Source of the DNA: Myxococcales bacterium
Lineage (GTDB): Bacteria > Pseudomonadota > Gammaproteobacteria > DSM-16500
NCBI GenBank assembly: GCA_903970525.1
Contig: CAJCIZ010000157.1
Coordinates: forward strand, 1 to 53,845
Length of the DNA: 53,845 nt
Reading direction: 5' to 3'
Shown here: piece after piece, positions 8,709 through 17,561 of the stretch
Position numbering within the stretch: the first letter of the stretch is position 1
Layout: each line of letters begins with the position of its first letter
Translations under genes and position numbers: made by a program
Notes under the pieces: model-generated
Database searches by the model: none
What the model was told of the DNA's origin: nothing
Seen by the model: only the letters and a program-made list of their open reading frames with translations

Positions 8709-10757
8709 TTAATCTTCCGCCCTACGCACATCCCCAATAATCCCCAAACTAGAAATGACTGCCACAATAACCGGCAGCGACAAAGCCAGATAAGGACTGC
8801 TCGCATGAATACCCAAAATTTTGAAAACAATAGTTTGCAGCACTAACGTCAAAAGACTCACGCACACAACGAAAATAATACACGCTAACCAGTAATACAC
8901 TTCTGCTTTATTATTTTTAAAAAGTTTAGGATCACGCAATGCCTTAGGGAATTTTTTCACCAGCCATACTACCGCCGCTTGACGCAAACGCGGTTTATCG
9001 ACTACATCCATCAACACATAATACCCATCTAATTCTTGCAACGGACTCAACATGCGAAATGAATTGATATACGTATACAGTGCAAACAACCACAAAAAAG
9101 CTTGAATATACGGGTTAGCAATAATGATAATCAGTAGCCCACAAAATCCAGCAACCACCATATCTGTAAAGCATCCAGCCAAATTCACCGTGACACGCGC
9201 ACTGCGACGTGTACTGAGCCACATGTCAGAGGTATCTGTGAACGCAATAGGGCCTGTCCAAAACCATCCTACACCCATGTAATGCACTTCGTGACCAAAC
9301 GATTTTGTCGCAAAAGCATGGCCTAATTCATGTAATGCGACAGAGATTATCGTGCAAGGAATAAGTAAAACAAACACCACCCAGACATTTGGCATCAGTT
9401 TGAATGTATCAATCGTAGTGCCGATTGAAAACAAAAATGCAAGAAAACCGCCAAGTGAGATTAAAGACAATATGATTTTACCCGCACGGGTAAAGAGGAG
9501 ATAGGCACCTTTATCATACATTTTCGTTAACCACTTATCTGCGTCCCCAAAGGCATAACGTATTTCCAATAACCGCAACACATTTGCAAATCGGCGTGCC
9601 CACTTTGATTGGCTAGTGTGAGTAATCGCACTCTCAATCTCTACCTGAGTAATAAAACCAGATCTCGCTAATTTTGAAATTAATCCGGCCACCACATCCG
9701 GTGCAAACAGATTAAATTCATCTGAGAGCGCCATGGTAATAGCTTGCATGGTTTTTTTCCCATCTAACTGTTGCCAGATGAACCAGCCTTCCGATGATAA
9801 TTTAAAATAATTACCTTGATCGGGATTTTTTAAAATAACAATATTTTCACCATCCGCAGACGTACGATGATGCACAGATACTCGGGGATTTTGTAAAGGC
9901 CGACTGCGATCGACCATTAAAGTCATAAACATTTTTGCGACATTACCTTCTGTTTCCATTAATTCAGATAAGTACTGATGTTCTAATACGAGTAATTCAC
10001 AATCTTCTAACGCACGCGCTGTCGCATTGCGTGGACTATGTGTGACTAATGTCGCTTCCCCAAATAACGCAGGCGATTTTAATACCGCTAATCTTTTTTC
10101 AACACCTTCAGCATCTGTCGTTACAACTTCGACTTGCCCAGCACATATTAAATAACAACTATGCCCTTCTTCGCCTTGTTGGAAAATAATGCTTCCTTTA
10201 GGAAGTTTGACATCAGTGACTTGTTGCGCTAACCATCGGATACGCTCATAAGAAAGCCGCACGAAAGGTAACGTTTGTTTAATCAAATTTACACGCAACA
10301 TTTGCTTGGCTGCTGCATACATGGCAGATTGTAGATGCGGATGATTTTGTAAGAAGAAATGTAACACTTTAATGTCTAACGCTAACACTTCCATTTCAGT
10401 CTGACTGGTCACTGTTGCGGTACGTTTTCCTGTCGTAGAAAAAAATCCCGTATCATTCAAACCAATCGCTTCGCCTAATCCTAAGAGTGCAACAGGTTCT
10501 GACACGACTTTCATTTTATGCAGTCTTTGTTTGACTGTCGTCAGACGAGACACTTCAGCGACACCGCTGACAATAATAAAAACGCGGTCCACTAAATCCT
10601 CTTCTTTGACAATGACTTGACCGGCAGCGTAATGCTCTTCGCGCATTAACTTTGCAAGGACAATCGCTTCATCTGGGGTCAACATGGAAAAACACGGTAG
10701 GGTTTTAATCAACGTTTCGCGTTGCGCTAGACTGACTGTGTGATTGTCATCTGGCAT
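8709..10757 (-). CDS. Two cNMP-binding domains, PqqD-like domain and M50 metallopeptidase in one membrane protein
   Basis: A 682-residue fusion. ATG at 10757 is chosen over a longer frame because AAGGGA precedes it at good spacing. Residues 10-130 and about 155-275 are cyclic-nucleotide-binding folds; the second keeps a phosphate-binding cassette (FGEATLVTHSPRNATARAL). Residues about 285-370 resemble PqqD, the peptide-recognition fold of RiPP pathways. The rest is multi-spanning membrane with the zinc motif HELGH at 476-480 and a second motif LDGY, as in site-2-protease (M50) enzymes. It is divergent from a gene for a leader-like peptide. The inferred role is cAMP-gated binding and cleavage or export of a small peptide. 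A cAMP phosphodiesterase (cpdA) is elsewhere in the window. Confidence 0.8.
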   Translation of the reverse strand: MPDDNHTVSLAQRETLIKTLPCFSMLTPDEAIVLAKLMREEHYAAGQVIVKEEDLVDRVFIIVSGVAEVSRLTTVKQRLHKMKVVSEPVALLGLGEAIGLNDTGFFSTTGKRTATVTSQTEMEVLALDIKVLHFFLQNHPHLQSAMYAAAKQMLRVNLIKQTLPFVRLSYERIRWLAQQVTDVKLPKGSIIFQQGEEGHSCYLICAGQVEVVTTDAEGVEKRLAVLKSPALFGEATLVTHSPRNATARALEDCELLVLEHQYLSELMETEGNVAKMFMTLMVDRSRPLQNPRVSVHHRTSADGENIVILKNPDQGNYFKLSSEGWFIWQQLDGKKTMQAITMALSDEFNLFAPDVVAGLISKLARSGFITQVEIESAITHTSQSKWARRFANVLRLLEIRYAFGDADKWLTKMYDKGAYLLFTRAGKIILSLISLGGFLAFLFSIGTTIDTFKLMPNVWVVFVLLIPCTIISVALHELGHAFATKSFGHEVHYMGVGWFWTGPIAFTDTSDMWLSTRRSARVTVNLAGCFTDMVVAGFCGLLIIIIANPYIQAFLWLFALYTYINSFRMLSPLQELDGYYVLMDVVDKPRLRQAAVVWLVKKFPKALRDPKLFKNNKAEVYYWLACIIFVVCVSLLTLVLQTIVFKILGIHASSPYLALSLPVIVAVISSLGIIGDVRRAED

Positions 10758-10895
10758 AGAGGAATCCCTTAAAGAGATACTATATATTATATTCTTATTT
10801 GAGGTAAAAAGGTAGCTTGCCTGGTGTTTAGCGAGGTAAAATGTGATATTTATGATATGATTACCGCTCTGGTAAGACAAGAAAGGGAGAAACGC

Positions 10896-11081
10896 ATGAG
10901 CACACTAGAAGACGTGCTAGCCGAATGGCAAACCAATCTCTATTTTAAAGAAGAATTCAAAAAAAATCCTGAGAAAGCGCTGGCAACCGCAGGCTTAACG
11001 CTGAACGCTAAAGATTTAACAAAAATTAAAATCATGTTAAAAATTCAAGATGATGATTTGGACAAGCGCATCAACAAATAA
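10896..11081 (+). CDS. 61-residue RiPP-leader-like peptide
   Basis: The start at 10896 is supported by AAAGGGAG at 10882-10889; a longer frame from 10824 lacks such a site. The peptide has a W-x(4)-F-x(3)-F-x(2)-NP-x(2)-AL-x(3)-GL pattern (FKEEFKKNPEKALATAGLTL). This resembles leader regions of nitrile-hydratase-like/Nif11-type RiPP precursors. It ends in a short charged helix with no Cys, no Gly-Gly site and no obvious core, so it may be a stand-alone leader or regulatory peptide. It is divergent from the PqqD-M50 gene (138 bases between starts) and just upstream of a thiolase gene. Recognition by the PqqD domain is inferred. Confidence 0.65.
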   Translation: MSTLEDVLAEWQTNLYFKEEFKKNPEKALATAGLTLNAKDLTKIKIMLKIQDDDLDKRINK

Positions 11082-11102
11082 AAATATTCATGGAGAGCCG
11101 TC

Positions 11103-12260
11103 TTGCAAAAGGATTCCATTGTCATCGTAGGCATGGCACGCACCCCGCAAGGAAAATTATTGGGCGCACTGCGTGATATTTCTGCGCCTCAATTAGGTGC
11201 AACTGCTATTCAAGCTGCTTTAGAACGCGCAGACATTCCGACAAGCGATGCAGAAGAAGTTTTGATGGGTTGCGTCTTACCTGCAGGACTAGGTCAAGCA
11301 CCTGCGCGTCAAGCAGCCTTACTCGCAAAGTGCCCAACCAGTACAAGTTGCACAACCGTAAATAAAGTCTGCGGTTCTGGCATGAAAACCGTCATGCTTG
11401 CTCACGATATTTTACGCGCTGGTACACGCTCCCTGATTGTAGCAGGCGGCATGGAAAGCATGACGAATGCACCCTATTTACAGTTAAAAGCGCGCCAAGG
11501 ATATAGAATTGGCCACCAGAAATTATATGATCACATGTTACTGGATGGCTTAGAAGACGCTTATGACAAAGGTCAAAGCATGGGAGTTTTTGCCGATAAA
11601 TTTGCAGAAGAAAATCATTTCAGTCGTGAAGAACAAGATGCTTACGCCATACGCTCATTAGAACGCGCACAAAAAGCGATTCGTGAAAAAAGTTTTTCCG
11701 CTGAAATTGTGCCAATGATGATTGACACCGATGAGCATCCTAATAGTGTCAACATAGAAAAAATTCCCAAACTACCACCCGCATTTGTCAAAGATGGCAC
11801 TGTCACAGCAGCTAACTCATGCGCCATTGCAGATGGTGCTGCTGCTCTCGTCATGATGCGTCTAGAGGAAGCAGAAAAACGCGGATTAAAACCTTTAGCG
11901 CATATCATCGCGCACAGCTGTTTTTCTAAAGCTCCTGATCAATTTACCAGTGCGCCTATCGATGCCATCCAAAAATTACTGACTCAAATTCACTGGACAG
12001 TGGATCAAGTGGATTTATTTGAAATTAATGAAGCTTTTGCTGTTGTTACCTTAGCGGCCATGCGTGCGTTGAAAATTCCCGCAGAGAAATTAAATATTCA
12101 CGGGGGCGCTTGCGCGCTAGGTCATCCCATTGGTGCCACAGGCGCTAGAATTATTGTGACCTTAATTGCTGCTTTGCAAAAATATGATTTGAAGCGTGGT
12201 ATTGCCTCGCTTTGCATTGGCGGTGGTGAAGCAACAGCGATTGCTATTGAACGGTTATAG
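11103..12260 (+). CDS. Acetyl-CoA acetyltransferase (thiolase)
   Basis: A 385-residue thiolase that condenses or cleaves acetoacetyl-CoA/3-ketoacyl-CoA in the cytosol. The nucleophilic cysteine is C90 in NKVCGSGMK. The second active-site region GGACALGHPIGATG and the C-terminal CIGGGEA are present, as is NEAFAV. The gene starts with TTG at 11103, preceded by GGAGAG; the next in-frame ATG would remove the first strand. It lies 21 bases after the leader-like peptide gene and 9 bases before etfD, so the three probably form one transcript. Whether its role is biosynthetic (AtoB/PhaA) or degradative (FadA) is not decidable here. Confidence 0.9.
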   Translation: MQKDSIVIVGMARTPQGKLLGALRDISAPQLGATAIQAALERADIPTSDAEEVLMGCVLPAGLGQAPARQAALLAKCPTSTSCTTVNKVCGSGMKTVMLAHDILRAGTRSLIVAGGMESMTNAPYLQLKARQGYRIGHQKLYDHMLLDGLEDAYDKGQSMGVFADKFAEENHFSREEQDAYAIRSLERAQKAIREKSFSAEIVPMMIDTDEHPNSVNIEKIPKLPPAFVKDGTVTAANSCAIADGAAALVMMRLEEAEKRGLKPLAHIIAHSCFSKAPDQFTSAPIDAIQKLLTQIHWTVDQVDLFEINEAFAVVTLAAMRALKIPAEKLNIHGGACALGHPIGATGARIIVTLIAALQKYDLKRGIASLCIGGGEATAIAIERL

Positions 12261-12269
12261 GAAGAAAAC

Positions 12270-13895
12270 ATGTCACGCGAAAGAATGGATTTCGATGTCA
12301 TCATTGTTGGCGCAGGGCCCGCTGGATTATCTGCCGCCATACGCTTAGCGCAACTCGCCGCACAAAATAAAACAACTTTAAATATTTGTGTATTGGACAA
12401 AGGGGCTGAAGTTGGCTCACACATTTTATCAGGCGCAGTCATTGACCCACGCGCTTTAAATGAATTAATTCCGGATTGGCAAAACAAAAATGCGCCGCTG
12501 AATACGCCCGTTACCCGAGATCAATTTTTATGGCTCACTGAAAAAAAACACTTACACTTACCCACACCACCCCAAATGCATAACAAAGGTAATTATATTA
12601 TCAGTTTAGGAAAATTATGTCGGTGGTTAGCAGAACAAGCCGAACAATTAGGCGTGAATATTTTTCCAAGTTTTGCGGCAACAGAGATTTTATATGAAGG
12701 CGACCGTGTCGTGGGCGTGATCACAGGTGACAAAGGCGTTGATCGATTAGGTCAACCAACGCCACGCTTTCAACCTGGCATGGAACTTTATGCCAAACAA
12801 ACTTTTTTCGCCGAAGGGTGCCGCGGTTCTCTCACGAAAAAATTGATTGAAAAATTTCAATTGCGTGATGGCAAAGACCCACAGACTTATGGACTAGGCA
12901 TCAAAGAACTCTGGGAAATTCCTGAAGAATTCCATCAGGCCGGTGCAGTGATTCACTCCGTCGGTTGGCCACTTGATACAGCTACCTACGGCGGTGGTTT
13001 CCTATATTATTTTGAAAAAAACTTATTAGAAGTTGGTTTTGTTGTAGGACTAGATTATCAAAATCCTTTTTTAAATCCTTATGAAGAATTCCAACGCTTC
13101 AAGTCACATCCACACATTCGAAGCTTACTAGAAAAAGGTAAACGAATTGCTTACGGCGCACGCTCACTAAATGAAGGCGGCATTCAGTCTCTTCCCAAAT
13201 TAACTGTCCCAGGTGGTTTGCTGATTGGTTGTGCCGCTGGATTTTTAAACGTGCCAAAAATTAAGGGCATACACAATGCGATGAAGTCTGGCATGGTTGC
13301 AGCAGACAGTGTGTTCCCTACTCTGCAAAATGCTGGCACCGAAGAATGTCATCTCTACCCAACTACGCTGAAAAAAACTTGGGTATGGAAAGAATTACAT
13401 CAGGCGAGAAATATCCGTCCTGCGATGACATGGGGATTATGGGCAGGTCTCGCTTATGCGGCACTCGACACGTATATTTTCCGTGGTCATGCGCCGTGGA
13501 CTTTCCACAATCATGCGGATCATTTGCAACTGAAAAAAGCCGCAGATTGCAAAAAAATAGACTATCCAAAACATGATAACCAAGTCACTTTTGATTTATT
13601 GAATTCACTGTTCCTGGCTAATGTTCAATATGAAGAAAATCAACCTTATCATCTCAAGCTAGCTAACCGCCAAGTTGCAATTGATATCAATTACAAATTA
13701 TACGATTCGCCTGAAAAGCGTTATTGTCCCGCCGGTGTTTATGAAATTATATTTAACGAAGAAAATAAACCGCGCTTGATGATTAACGGTGGCAATTGCA
13801 TACATTGCAAAGCGTGTGACATTAAAGACCCGACGCAGAATATTACCTGGACACCATCAGAAGGCGGCAGTGGTCCGGTTTATGAGATGATGTGA
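12270..13895 (+). CDS. etfD: Electron transfer flavoprotein-ubiquinone oxidoreductase
   Basis: A 541-residue enzyme that passes electrons from reduced ETF (fed by acyl-CoA dehydrogenases) to ubiquinone at the membrane. It opens with the FAD-binding motif GAGPAGLSAAIR. It carries the family segments HILSGAVIDPRAL and YGLGIKELWEI, and closes with a 4Fe-4S domain whose cysteines lie in RYCPAG and GNCIHCKACD, followed by PSEGGSGPVYEMM. The length is normal. It follows the thiolase gene by 9 bases with GGAAG before the ATG. Remnants of bioB begin right after its stop. Confidence 0.95.
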   Translation: MSRERMDFDVIIVGAGPAGLSAAIRLAQLAAQNKTTLNICVLDKGAEVGSHILSGAVIDPRALNELIPDWQNKNAPLNTPVTRDQFLWLTEKKHLHLPTPPQMHNKGNYIISLGKLCRWLAEQAEQLGVNIFPSFAATEILYEGDRVVGVITGDKGVDRLGQPTPRFQPGMELYAKQTFFAEGCRGSLTKKLIEKFQLRDGKDPQTYGLGIKELWEIPEEFHQAGAVIHSVGWPLDTATYGGGFLYYFEKNLLEVGFVVGLDYQNPFLNPYEEFQRFKSHPHIRSLLEKGKRIAYGARSLNEGGIQSLPKLTVPGGLLIGCAAGFLNVPKIKGIHNAMKSGMVAADSVFPTLQNAGTEECHLYPTTLKKTWVWKELHQARNIRPAMTWGLWAGLAYAALDTYIFRGHAPWTFHNHADHLQLKKAADCKKIDYPKHDNQVTFDLLNSLFLANVQYEENQPYHLKLANRQVAIDINYKLYDSPEKRYCPAGVYEIIFNEENKPRLMINGGNCIHCKACDIKDPTQNITWTPSEGGSGPVYEMM

Positions 13896-13897
13896 TG

Positions 13898-13960
13898 AAT
13901 CAATAATTTTTCACCATACAAAATCGTAAGTCCAGCAGAAAGACGCACACGTGCTATAGG
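13898..13960 (-). pseudogene. Remnant of bioB
   Basis: Read on the minus strand, this stretch encodes [10 protein letters not shown], then LTILYGEKLL. Intact bioB (18751-19713) has [10 protein letters not shown] and IFYGEKLL, separated by about 20 residues that are missing here. The DNA matches are 18841-18869 and 18920-18955. The remnant has the same orientation as bioB and lies 4.8 kb from it, at the opposite edge of the accessory island 13961-18750 and directly after the etfD stop. Confidence 0.8.
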
Positions 13961-14093
13961 TCAGCCAGACAGTATATTAAAAGAAAAACCTATAAACGGT
14001 GGGATTGTAGAGGGAGGGATTTTTGGCTCTTCATCTTCTTCTCAACAGCTTAAAGAGGAAAATAACTCTAATAGTTCTCACTTAAACATTTAA
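13961..14093 (+). pseudogene. C-terminal tail of a lost protein
   Basis: An open frame without a start runs from the bioB remnant into a glycine- and serine-rich tail (GGIVEGGIFGSSSSSQQLKE) and stops at 14091-14093. The style (Gly-Gly, serine run, QQLK) resembles the disordered C-terminus of the LRR protein at 27032-27736. I read it as the 3' end of an effector-type gene whose 5' part has been deleted. Confidence 0.4.
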
Positions 14094-14150
14094 TAGTAGA
14101 AATGATAATATGGTGATAAAACAATAATTTTTTGTGGGTAATCATGTTTC

Positions 14151-15323
14151 TTAATTTAGGTATTTTTTATTCCATAACTGATCCAAAAATTCACGCCATG
14201 GCAATATTTCAATTTTGTGTTGATGATCAATTTCAATGATTCGTTTTCTCGGCGCTTGGCACACTACCAATGCATGTTTTGGCCGATAATCTTCGCAAAA
14301 TGCGCGCAGACCTGTTAGTTCACTTAAGCTTGGAGAGGAAGAGAGTTTAACTTCAATTGCAATTTCTCCGTGATTTAACACAAAATCAACCTCCAGTCCT
14401 GCTTTGCTTCGCCAATATTGGACTGGCATATCCATTTCATTGATTCCTAGGAATGCAATGAGTTCCATTAAGATAAAATGTTCAAATGCATCGCCAGCAT
14501 CGCTTCCTTGTAAACTTAAAATCTTTCGTCGTCTAAGATAATTTGCAACACCTACATCGAATAAATAAAATTTAGGCGTCGCAGAAATCAGTTCGCGTTT
14601 TATTTTTTTGTGGAATGGAGATAGTAGATATCCAATTAATGTATCTTGTAGTATTTGATAATATTCTTTAACTGTTTTTGCATCGATCGCGCAATCTCTT
14701 GCAATATTAGCATAATTCAACATTTGACCATTGGTGAATCCAGATAAATCCATGAAACGTGCAAACCCTGGAAGATTTCTAACAAGTCCTTCAGCTTGAA
14801 TTTCTTCTGTTAAATAATCACCGACATAGGCACGCATCATGCGAGTATATTGCGTTGATAGATAATGAGAAGGTAATAAGCCATGATTTAATGCTTTTAG
14901 TAAATCAAAGTCAGGAATTTCTTTATAAACAAGAGGGTAAAAGTTGTAACGCCAAGCTCTGCCGCCTAGTAAATTGGCAGCACCGTGTTTCAGTTTTCTT
15001 GCACTAGAACCACAGAGAATAAAGCTTATTTTTTTATTTTCAATTAACCAGTGTACTTCATTCAATAGTTGGGGTACTTTTTGAATTTCATCAATAATCA
15101 CGGGATATTGCAATTGCATTTTTGTCAGTGCAGATAACTCTTCTCGCAATACATGCGGAGCAACTAAGAATCGCGTGACCTCATCTGTTTTCAATAAATC
15201 ATAATAGACAGATTGAGGAAAGTTTTTAGCCAGATAAGTCGATTTCCCTGTTTTACGTGCGCCCCAGAGAAACGCAGACTGACCTTCTGGTAAGCTCATG
15301 TTTAATAGGCGATTAAATTCCAT
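14151..15323 (-). CDS. AAA ATPase with C-terminal DUF4143 (PD-(D/E)XK-like) domain
   Basis: A 390-residue protein of the widespread ATPase/DUF4143 family. The Walker A motif is GARKTGKST near residue 20, and Walker B is in PVIIDEIQKV. The C-terminal domain holds the nuclease-like pattern LEVDFVLNHGEIAIEVKLSS (D-x(n)-E-V-K). The cellular role of the family is unsettled; many copies are accessory and mobile. A separate inverted repeat (15355-15393) precedes the gene. It sits in the island between the bioB remnant and intact bioB. A related but different ATPase (DUF234 type) is at 36436. Confidence 0.85.
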   Translation of the reverse strand: MEFNRLLNMSLPEGQSAFLWGARKTGKSTYLAKNFPQSVYYDLLKTDEVTRFLVAPHVLREELSALTKMQLQYPVIIDEIQKVPQLLNEVHWLIENKKISFILCGSSARKLKHGAANLLGGRAWRYNFYPLVYKEIPDFDLLKALNHGLLPSHYLSTQYTRMMRAYVGDYLTEEIQAEGLVRNLPGFARFMDLSGFTNGQMLNYANIARDCAIDAKTVKEYYQILQDTLIGYLLSPFHKKIKRELISATPKFYLFDVGVANYLRRRKILSLQGSDAGDAFEHFILMELIAFLGINEMDMPVQYWRSKAGLEVDFVLNHGEIAIEVKLSSSPSLSELTGLRAFCEDYRPKHALVVCQAPRKRIIEIDHQHKIEILPWREFLDQLWNKKYLN

Positions 15324-15354
15324 TGATGCATACTCAGTGATACCTTAGATAGAT

Positions 15355-15393
15355 TATATTCCATTTAAAGATAACTTAAAAGGAATATATTCC
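15355..15393. promoter_or_regulatory. Inverted repeats upstream of the DUF4143 ATPase
   Basis: TATATTCC (15355-15362) is mirrored by GGAATATA (15382-15389), and GGAATATATTCC (15382-15393) is itself a palindrome. They lie 32-70 bases upstream of the ATPase ATG at 15323, where an operator would be. The function is inferred from position only. Confidence 0.35.
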
Positions 15394-15414
15394 CTTAAAC
15401 AGGTTTGAAAACCC

Positions 15415-15480
15415 GTCGATGTTTAAAGCGGGCAAAATCTGGATCGCCACGGCTAAACGCTTCGCAGCCTCGCATGACAA
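15415..15480 (-). repeat. Partial copy of the GTCATTGCGAG-type dispersed repeat
   Basis: Reverse-complemented, this stretch reads like the left half of the element at 29031-29131 (CGAGGCTGCGAAGCG, then GCCGTGGCGATCCA). Only one end is kept, so it is a decayed copy. Around it, 15324-15582 has no credible gene. Confidence 0.55.
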
Positions 15481-15582
15481 CGGAGAGATGGGTAATGATA
15501 TGGATGCGCATTGACCCGATTTCTTTCGCCAGGATATTATAGTAATCAAGGTGCAAGAAATTAAATCAGTCACTGAAGCATG

Positions 15583-16212
15583 TTAACTTAGTCTGGGCAG
15601 CTCACTAGAACCCTTAGGGGTAGAGGATAATAAAGTTTTATATTCTGTTAAAGAATTATTTTGTAACTCGCAACTAGTATCATTTATAGTTTTTAGTTGA
15701 TCTTTTTCTGTATTAGATTGACTCTCAGAAAAAAAATTTTTATTCACCACTACTGCAGCAGATTTATCTGCAAGATATGTTTTCACATTGTCTTCTAGCT
15801 TTTTTGCTCTTGCTGACGCATTCTTTTTCTTATCCTCCTCACTCGTGCCAGCTACCGTGGACAATATAGCTTGCATTGAAGTGAAGGTAACGTTGTTAAA
15901 TCTTTTCAAATGTGGCAGATAAACTTTTTGTACATACTCTAATGACTTCGCGCCACAAATTGATGGAAGCTCTGACTCGCCATAAGCATCTTTTGAAAGA
16001 CTATTTAATTGCTTTACAGATTCATTTTTAGTCAAAGGATTCCACGTTGTTAAAATGAGTTCGCCTAATTCTTTCAGTTTAGATAACGTTTTTTTCTGTA
16101 ATTCATAAGCTGCTTTATCTTCTTTGCTAGAAGGCTCTATTTTATTTTCTTTATCAAAATCGGTAATGGCTTTACCTAAGTCGCTCCAATAATTTTCAAA
16201 TGAATATGGCAT
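15583..16212 (-). CDS. Hypothetical helical protein, effector-like
   Basis: A 209-residue soluble, lysine- and glutamate-rich, mostly helical protein without recognised motifs, signal peptide or membrane segment. It has a serine/threonine-rich C-terminus ending SSELPRLS. AGGAG lies just upstream of the start at 16212. It stands alone in the accessory island. The size, polarity and disordered tail resemble type IV secretion effectors of Legionellales. That is a guess from style. Confidence 0.5.
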   Translation of the reverse strand: MPYSFENYWSDLGKAITDFDKENKIEPSSKEDKAAYELQKKTLSKLKELGELILTTWNPLTKNESVKQLNSLSKDAYGESELPSICGAKSLEYVQKVYLPHLKRFNNVTFTSMQAILSTVAGTSEEDKKKNASARAKKLEDNVKTYLADKSAAVVVNKNFFSESQSNTEKDQLKTINDTSCELQNNSLTEYKTLLSSTPKGSSELPRLS

Positions 16213-16313
16213 ACATAATCTCCTAGTGACTCATAATAGTTCGCCTTAAGAAGAGCTTAGATTGTAGGCGCGCGCGACAGAAGAGTAGCTAAAAACCATC
16301 TACGGAAATACTG

Positions 16314-17558
16314 TCAAAATGACAGTATTGACATCTTTTTTATCGATGGACTTTCTGGTATGAGCAGAGCAATAATTGCACAAATGATGGCAGAGATAGG
16401 TATCATCAATAGCGCATGATCACAGGAAGCTAAAGAAAACATAGCAGAGTATTCAGTATTAATGCTGAGAATTTTGGCGAATATGGATTGTAATATGGCG
16501 TTTCCCAGCATGATAAATGTCGAAAGAAAGCCTGTGGTAATACCGATAATCTCAGCTGGTATGAAGTTTGACATCAGTGGGTAAACCAATGCCTGAGCAC
16601 TAATTAATATTCCGTAGGAAAAAAATAGTAACATAAAACGATTAGGCCCGATGGATTGCATCATGATGAGTGGTAACACTAATACTAATAACAACACACT
16701 GCTTGCAAGCATTACCAGCCGCTTGTTTTTCATATACTGCACGAGACCCGCTAACAAAGAACACCCTATCACCATTCCAATAAAAATATAGGTGATGATG
16801 TTTGCGGCAGTGATTTCATTGAAGTGGAATTTATGTGTTAGAATTATCGTTCCCCATAAATCACCTAGAAATAAATTCGGCGAGTTTAATAAGCACGCAT
16901 AGACTGCACAAAAGAAGACTAATTTGTGACAGGTAATTCTCTTTATCTGACTTAGCTTTTCTAAAATCGAGAATTGCGTTTTTGCTATCACTGTTGGTTC
17001 ATATAAGAAGAAATACATGAGAACGAGTATTATGCCGCCTAGCATGGCGTCACACAGCATGGCATGTTGCCAGCCATAGTGATGAGTTAAAATAATAATA
17101 GGTGTTTGTGCCAATGCTCCACCTAATAACCCTAGTGTTGTAAGTACCCCATTAGCCAGAGTGATGTGAGACTTGCAATAGCAAAATACAAATAAAAAAC
17201 ATCCTAATAACGCAGCACTATAACTTACCCCCATCATCGCCCTGGCAAATATCAAGAGTCCGATGGTGTGGCTTGTTGCAAAGAGTAAAACAGCTGAAAC
17301 ACAAATAAACATGGCAGACAATAATATTTTACGCAGTGAAATTGAATCAAAAATCAATCCCAGTGGTAAAAATGAAAGTGAAGAGCCTAGAAAAAAAATG
17401 GAACCAAAGTAACTAAGCTCTTCAAGTGATATTTTGAAGTTCTTTATAAAATACTGGCTAAATGAATTCATAACGCTCATTTGGAGGAGGGTATAGCTAA
17501 AGAAAAATCCAGTGATGAGATAAGAAGAAACGAATGAAAGAGATGTTTTTTTTTGCAT
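16314..17558 (-). CDS. Major facilitator superfamily transporter
   Basis: A 414-residue inner-membrane protein with about 12 hydrophobic segments. The loop after helix 2 (FLPLGLIFDSISLRKILL) matches the MFS G-x-x-x-D-x-x-x-R-K motif. The substrate cannot be read from the sequence. The start lies 3 bases after the stop of the LuxR-type gene, so the two form an operon and the regulator probably controls the transporter or responds to its substrate. Confidence 0.85.
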   Translation of the reverse strand: MQKKTSLSFVSSYLITGFFFSYTLLQMSVMNSFSQYFIKNFKISLEELSYFGSIFFLGSSLSFLPLGLIFDSISLRKILLSAMFICVSAVLLFATSHTIGLLIFARAMMGVSYSAALLGCFLFVFCYCKSHITLANGVLTTLGLLGGALAQTPIIILTHHYGWQHAMLCDAMLGGIILVLMYFFLYEPTVIAKTQFSILEKLSQIKRITCHKLVFFCAVYACLLNSPNLFLGDLWGTIILTHKFHFNEITAANIITYIFIGMVIGCSLLAGLVQYMKNKRLVMLASSVLLLVLVLPLIMMQSIGPNRFMLLFFSYGILISAQALVYPLMSNFIPAEIIGITTGFLSTFIMLGNAILQSIFAKILSINTEYSAMFSLASCDHALLMIPISAIICAIIALLIPESPSIKKMSILSF

Positions 17559-17561
17559 TTG

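Noticed and set aside
8534-8846. Small frames on both strands between the antitoxin gene and the M50 gene
   Set aside because: They overlap the operator region and the M50 C-terminus on the other strand and show no domain or start signal.
10824-10895. Upstream in-frame extension of the leader-like peptide
   Set aside because: The longer start has no ribosome binding site and overlaps the divergent promoter region; ATG 10896 has AAAGGGAG at good spacing.
15376-15573. 65-residue minus-strand frame
   Set aside because: It consists largely of the dispersed GTCATTGCGAG-type repeat and has no coding character.
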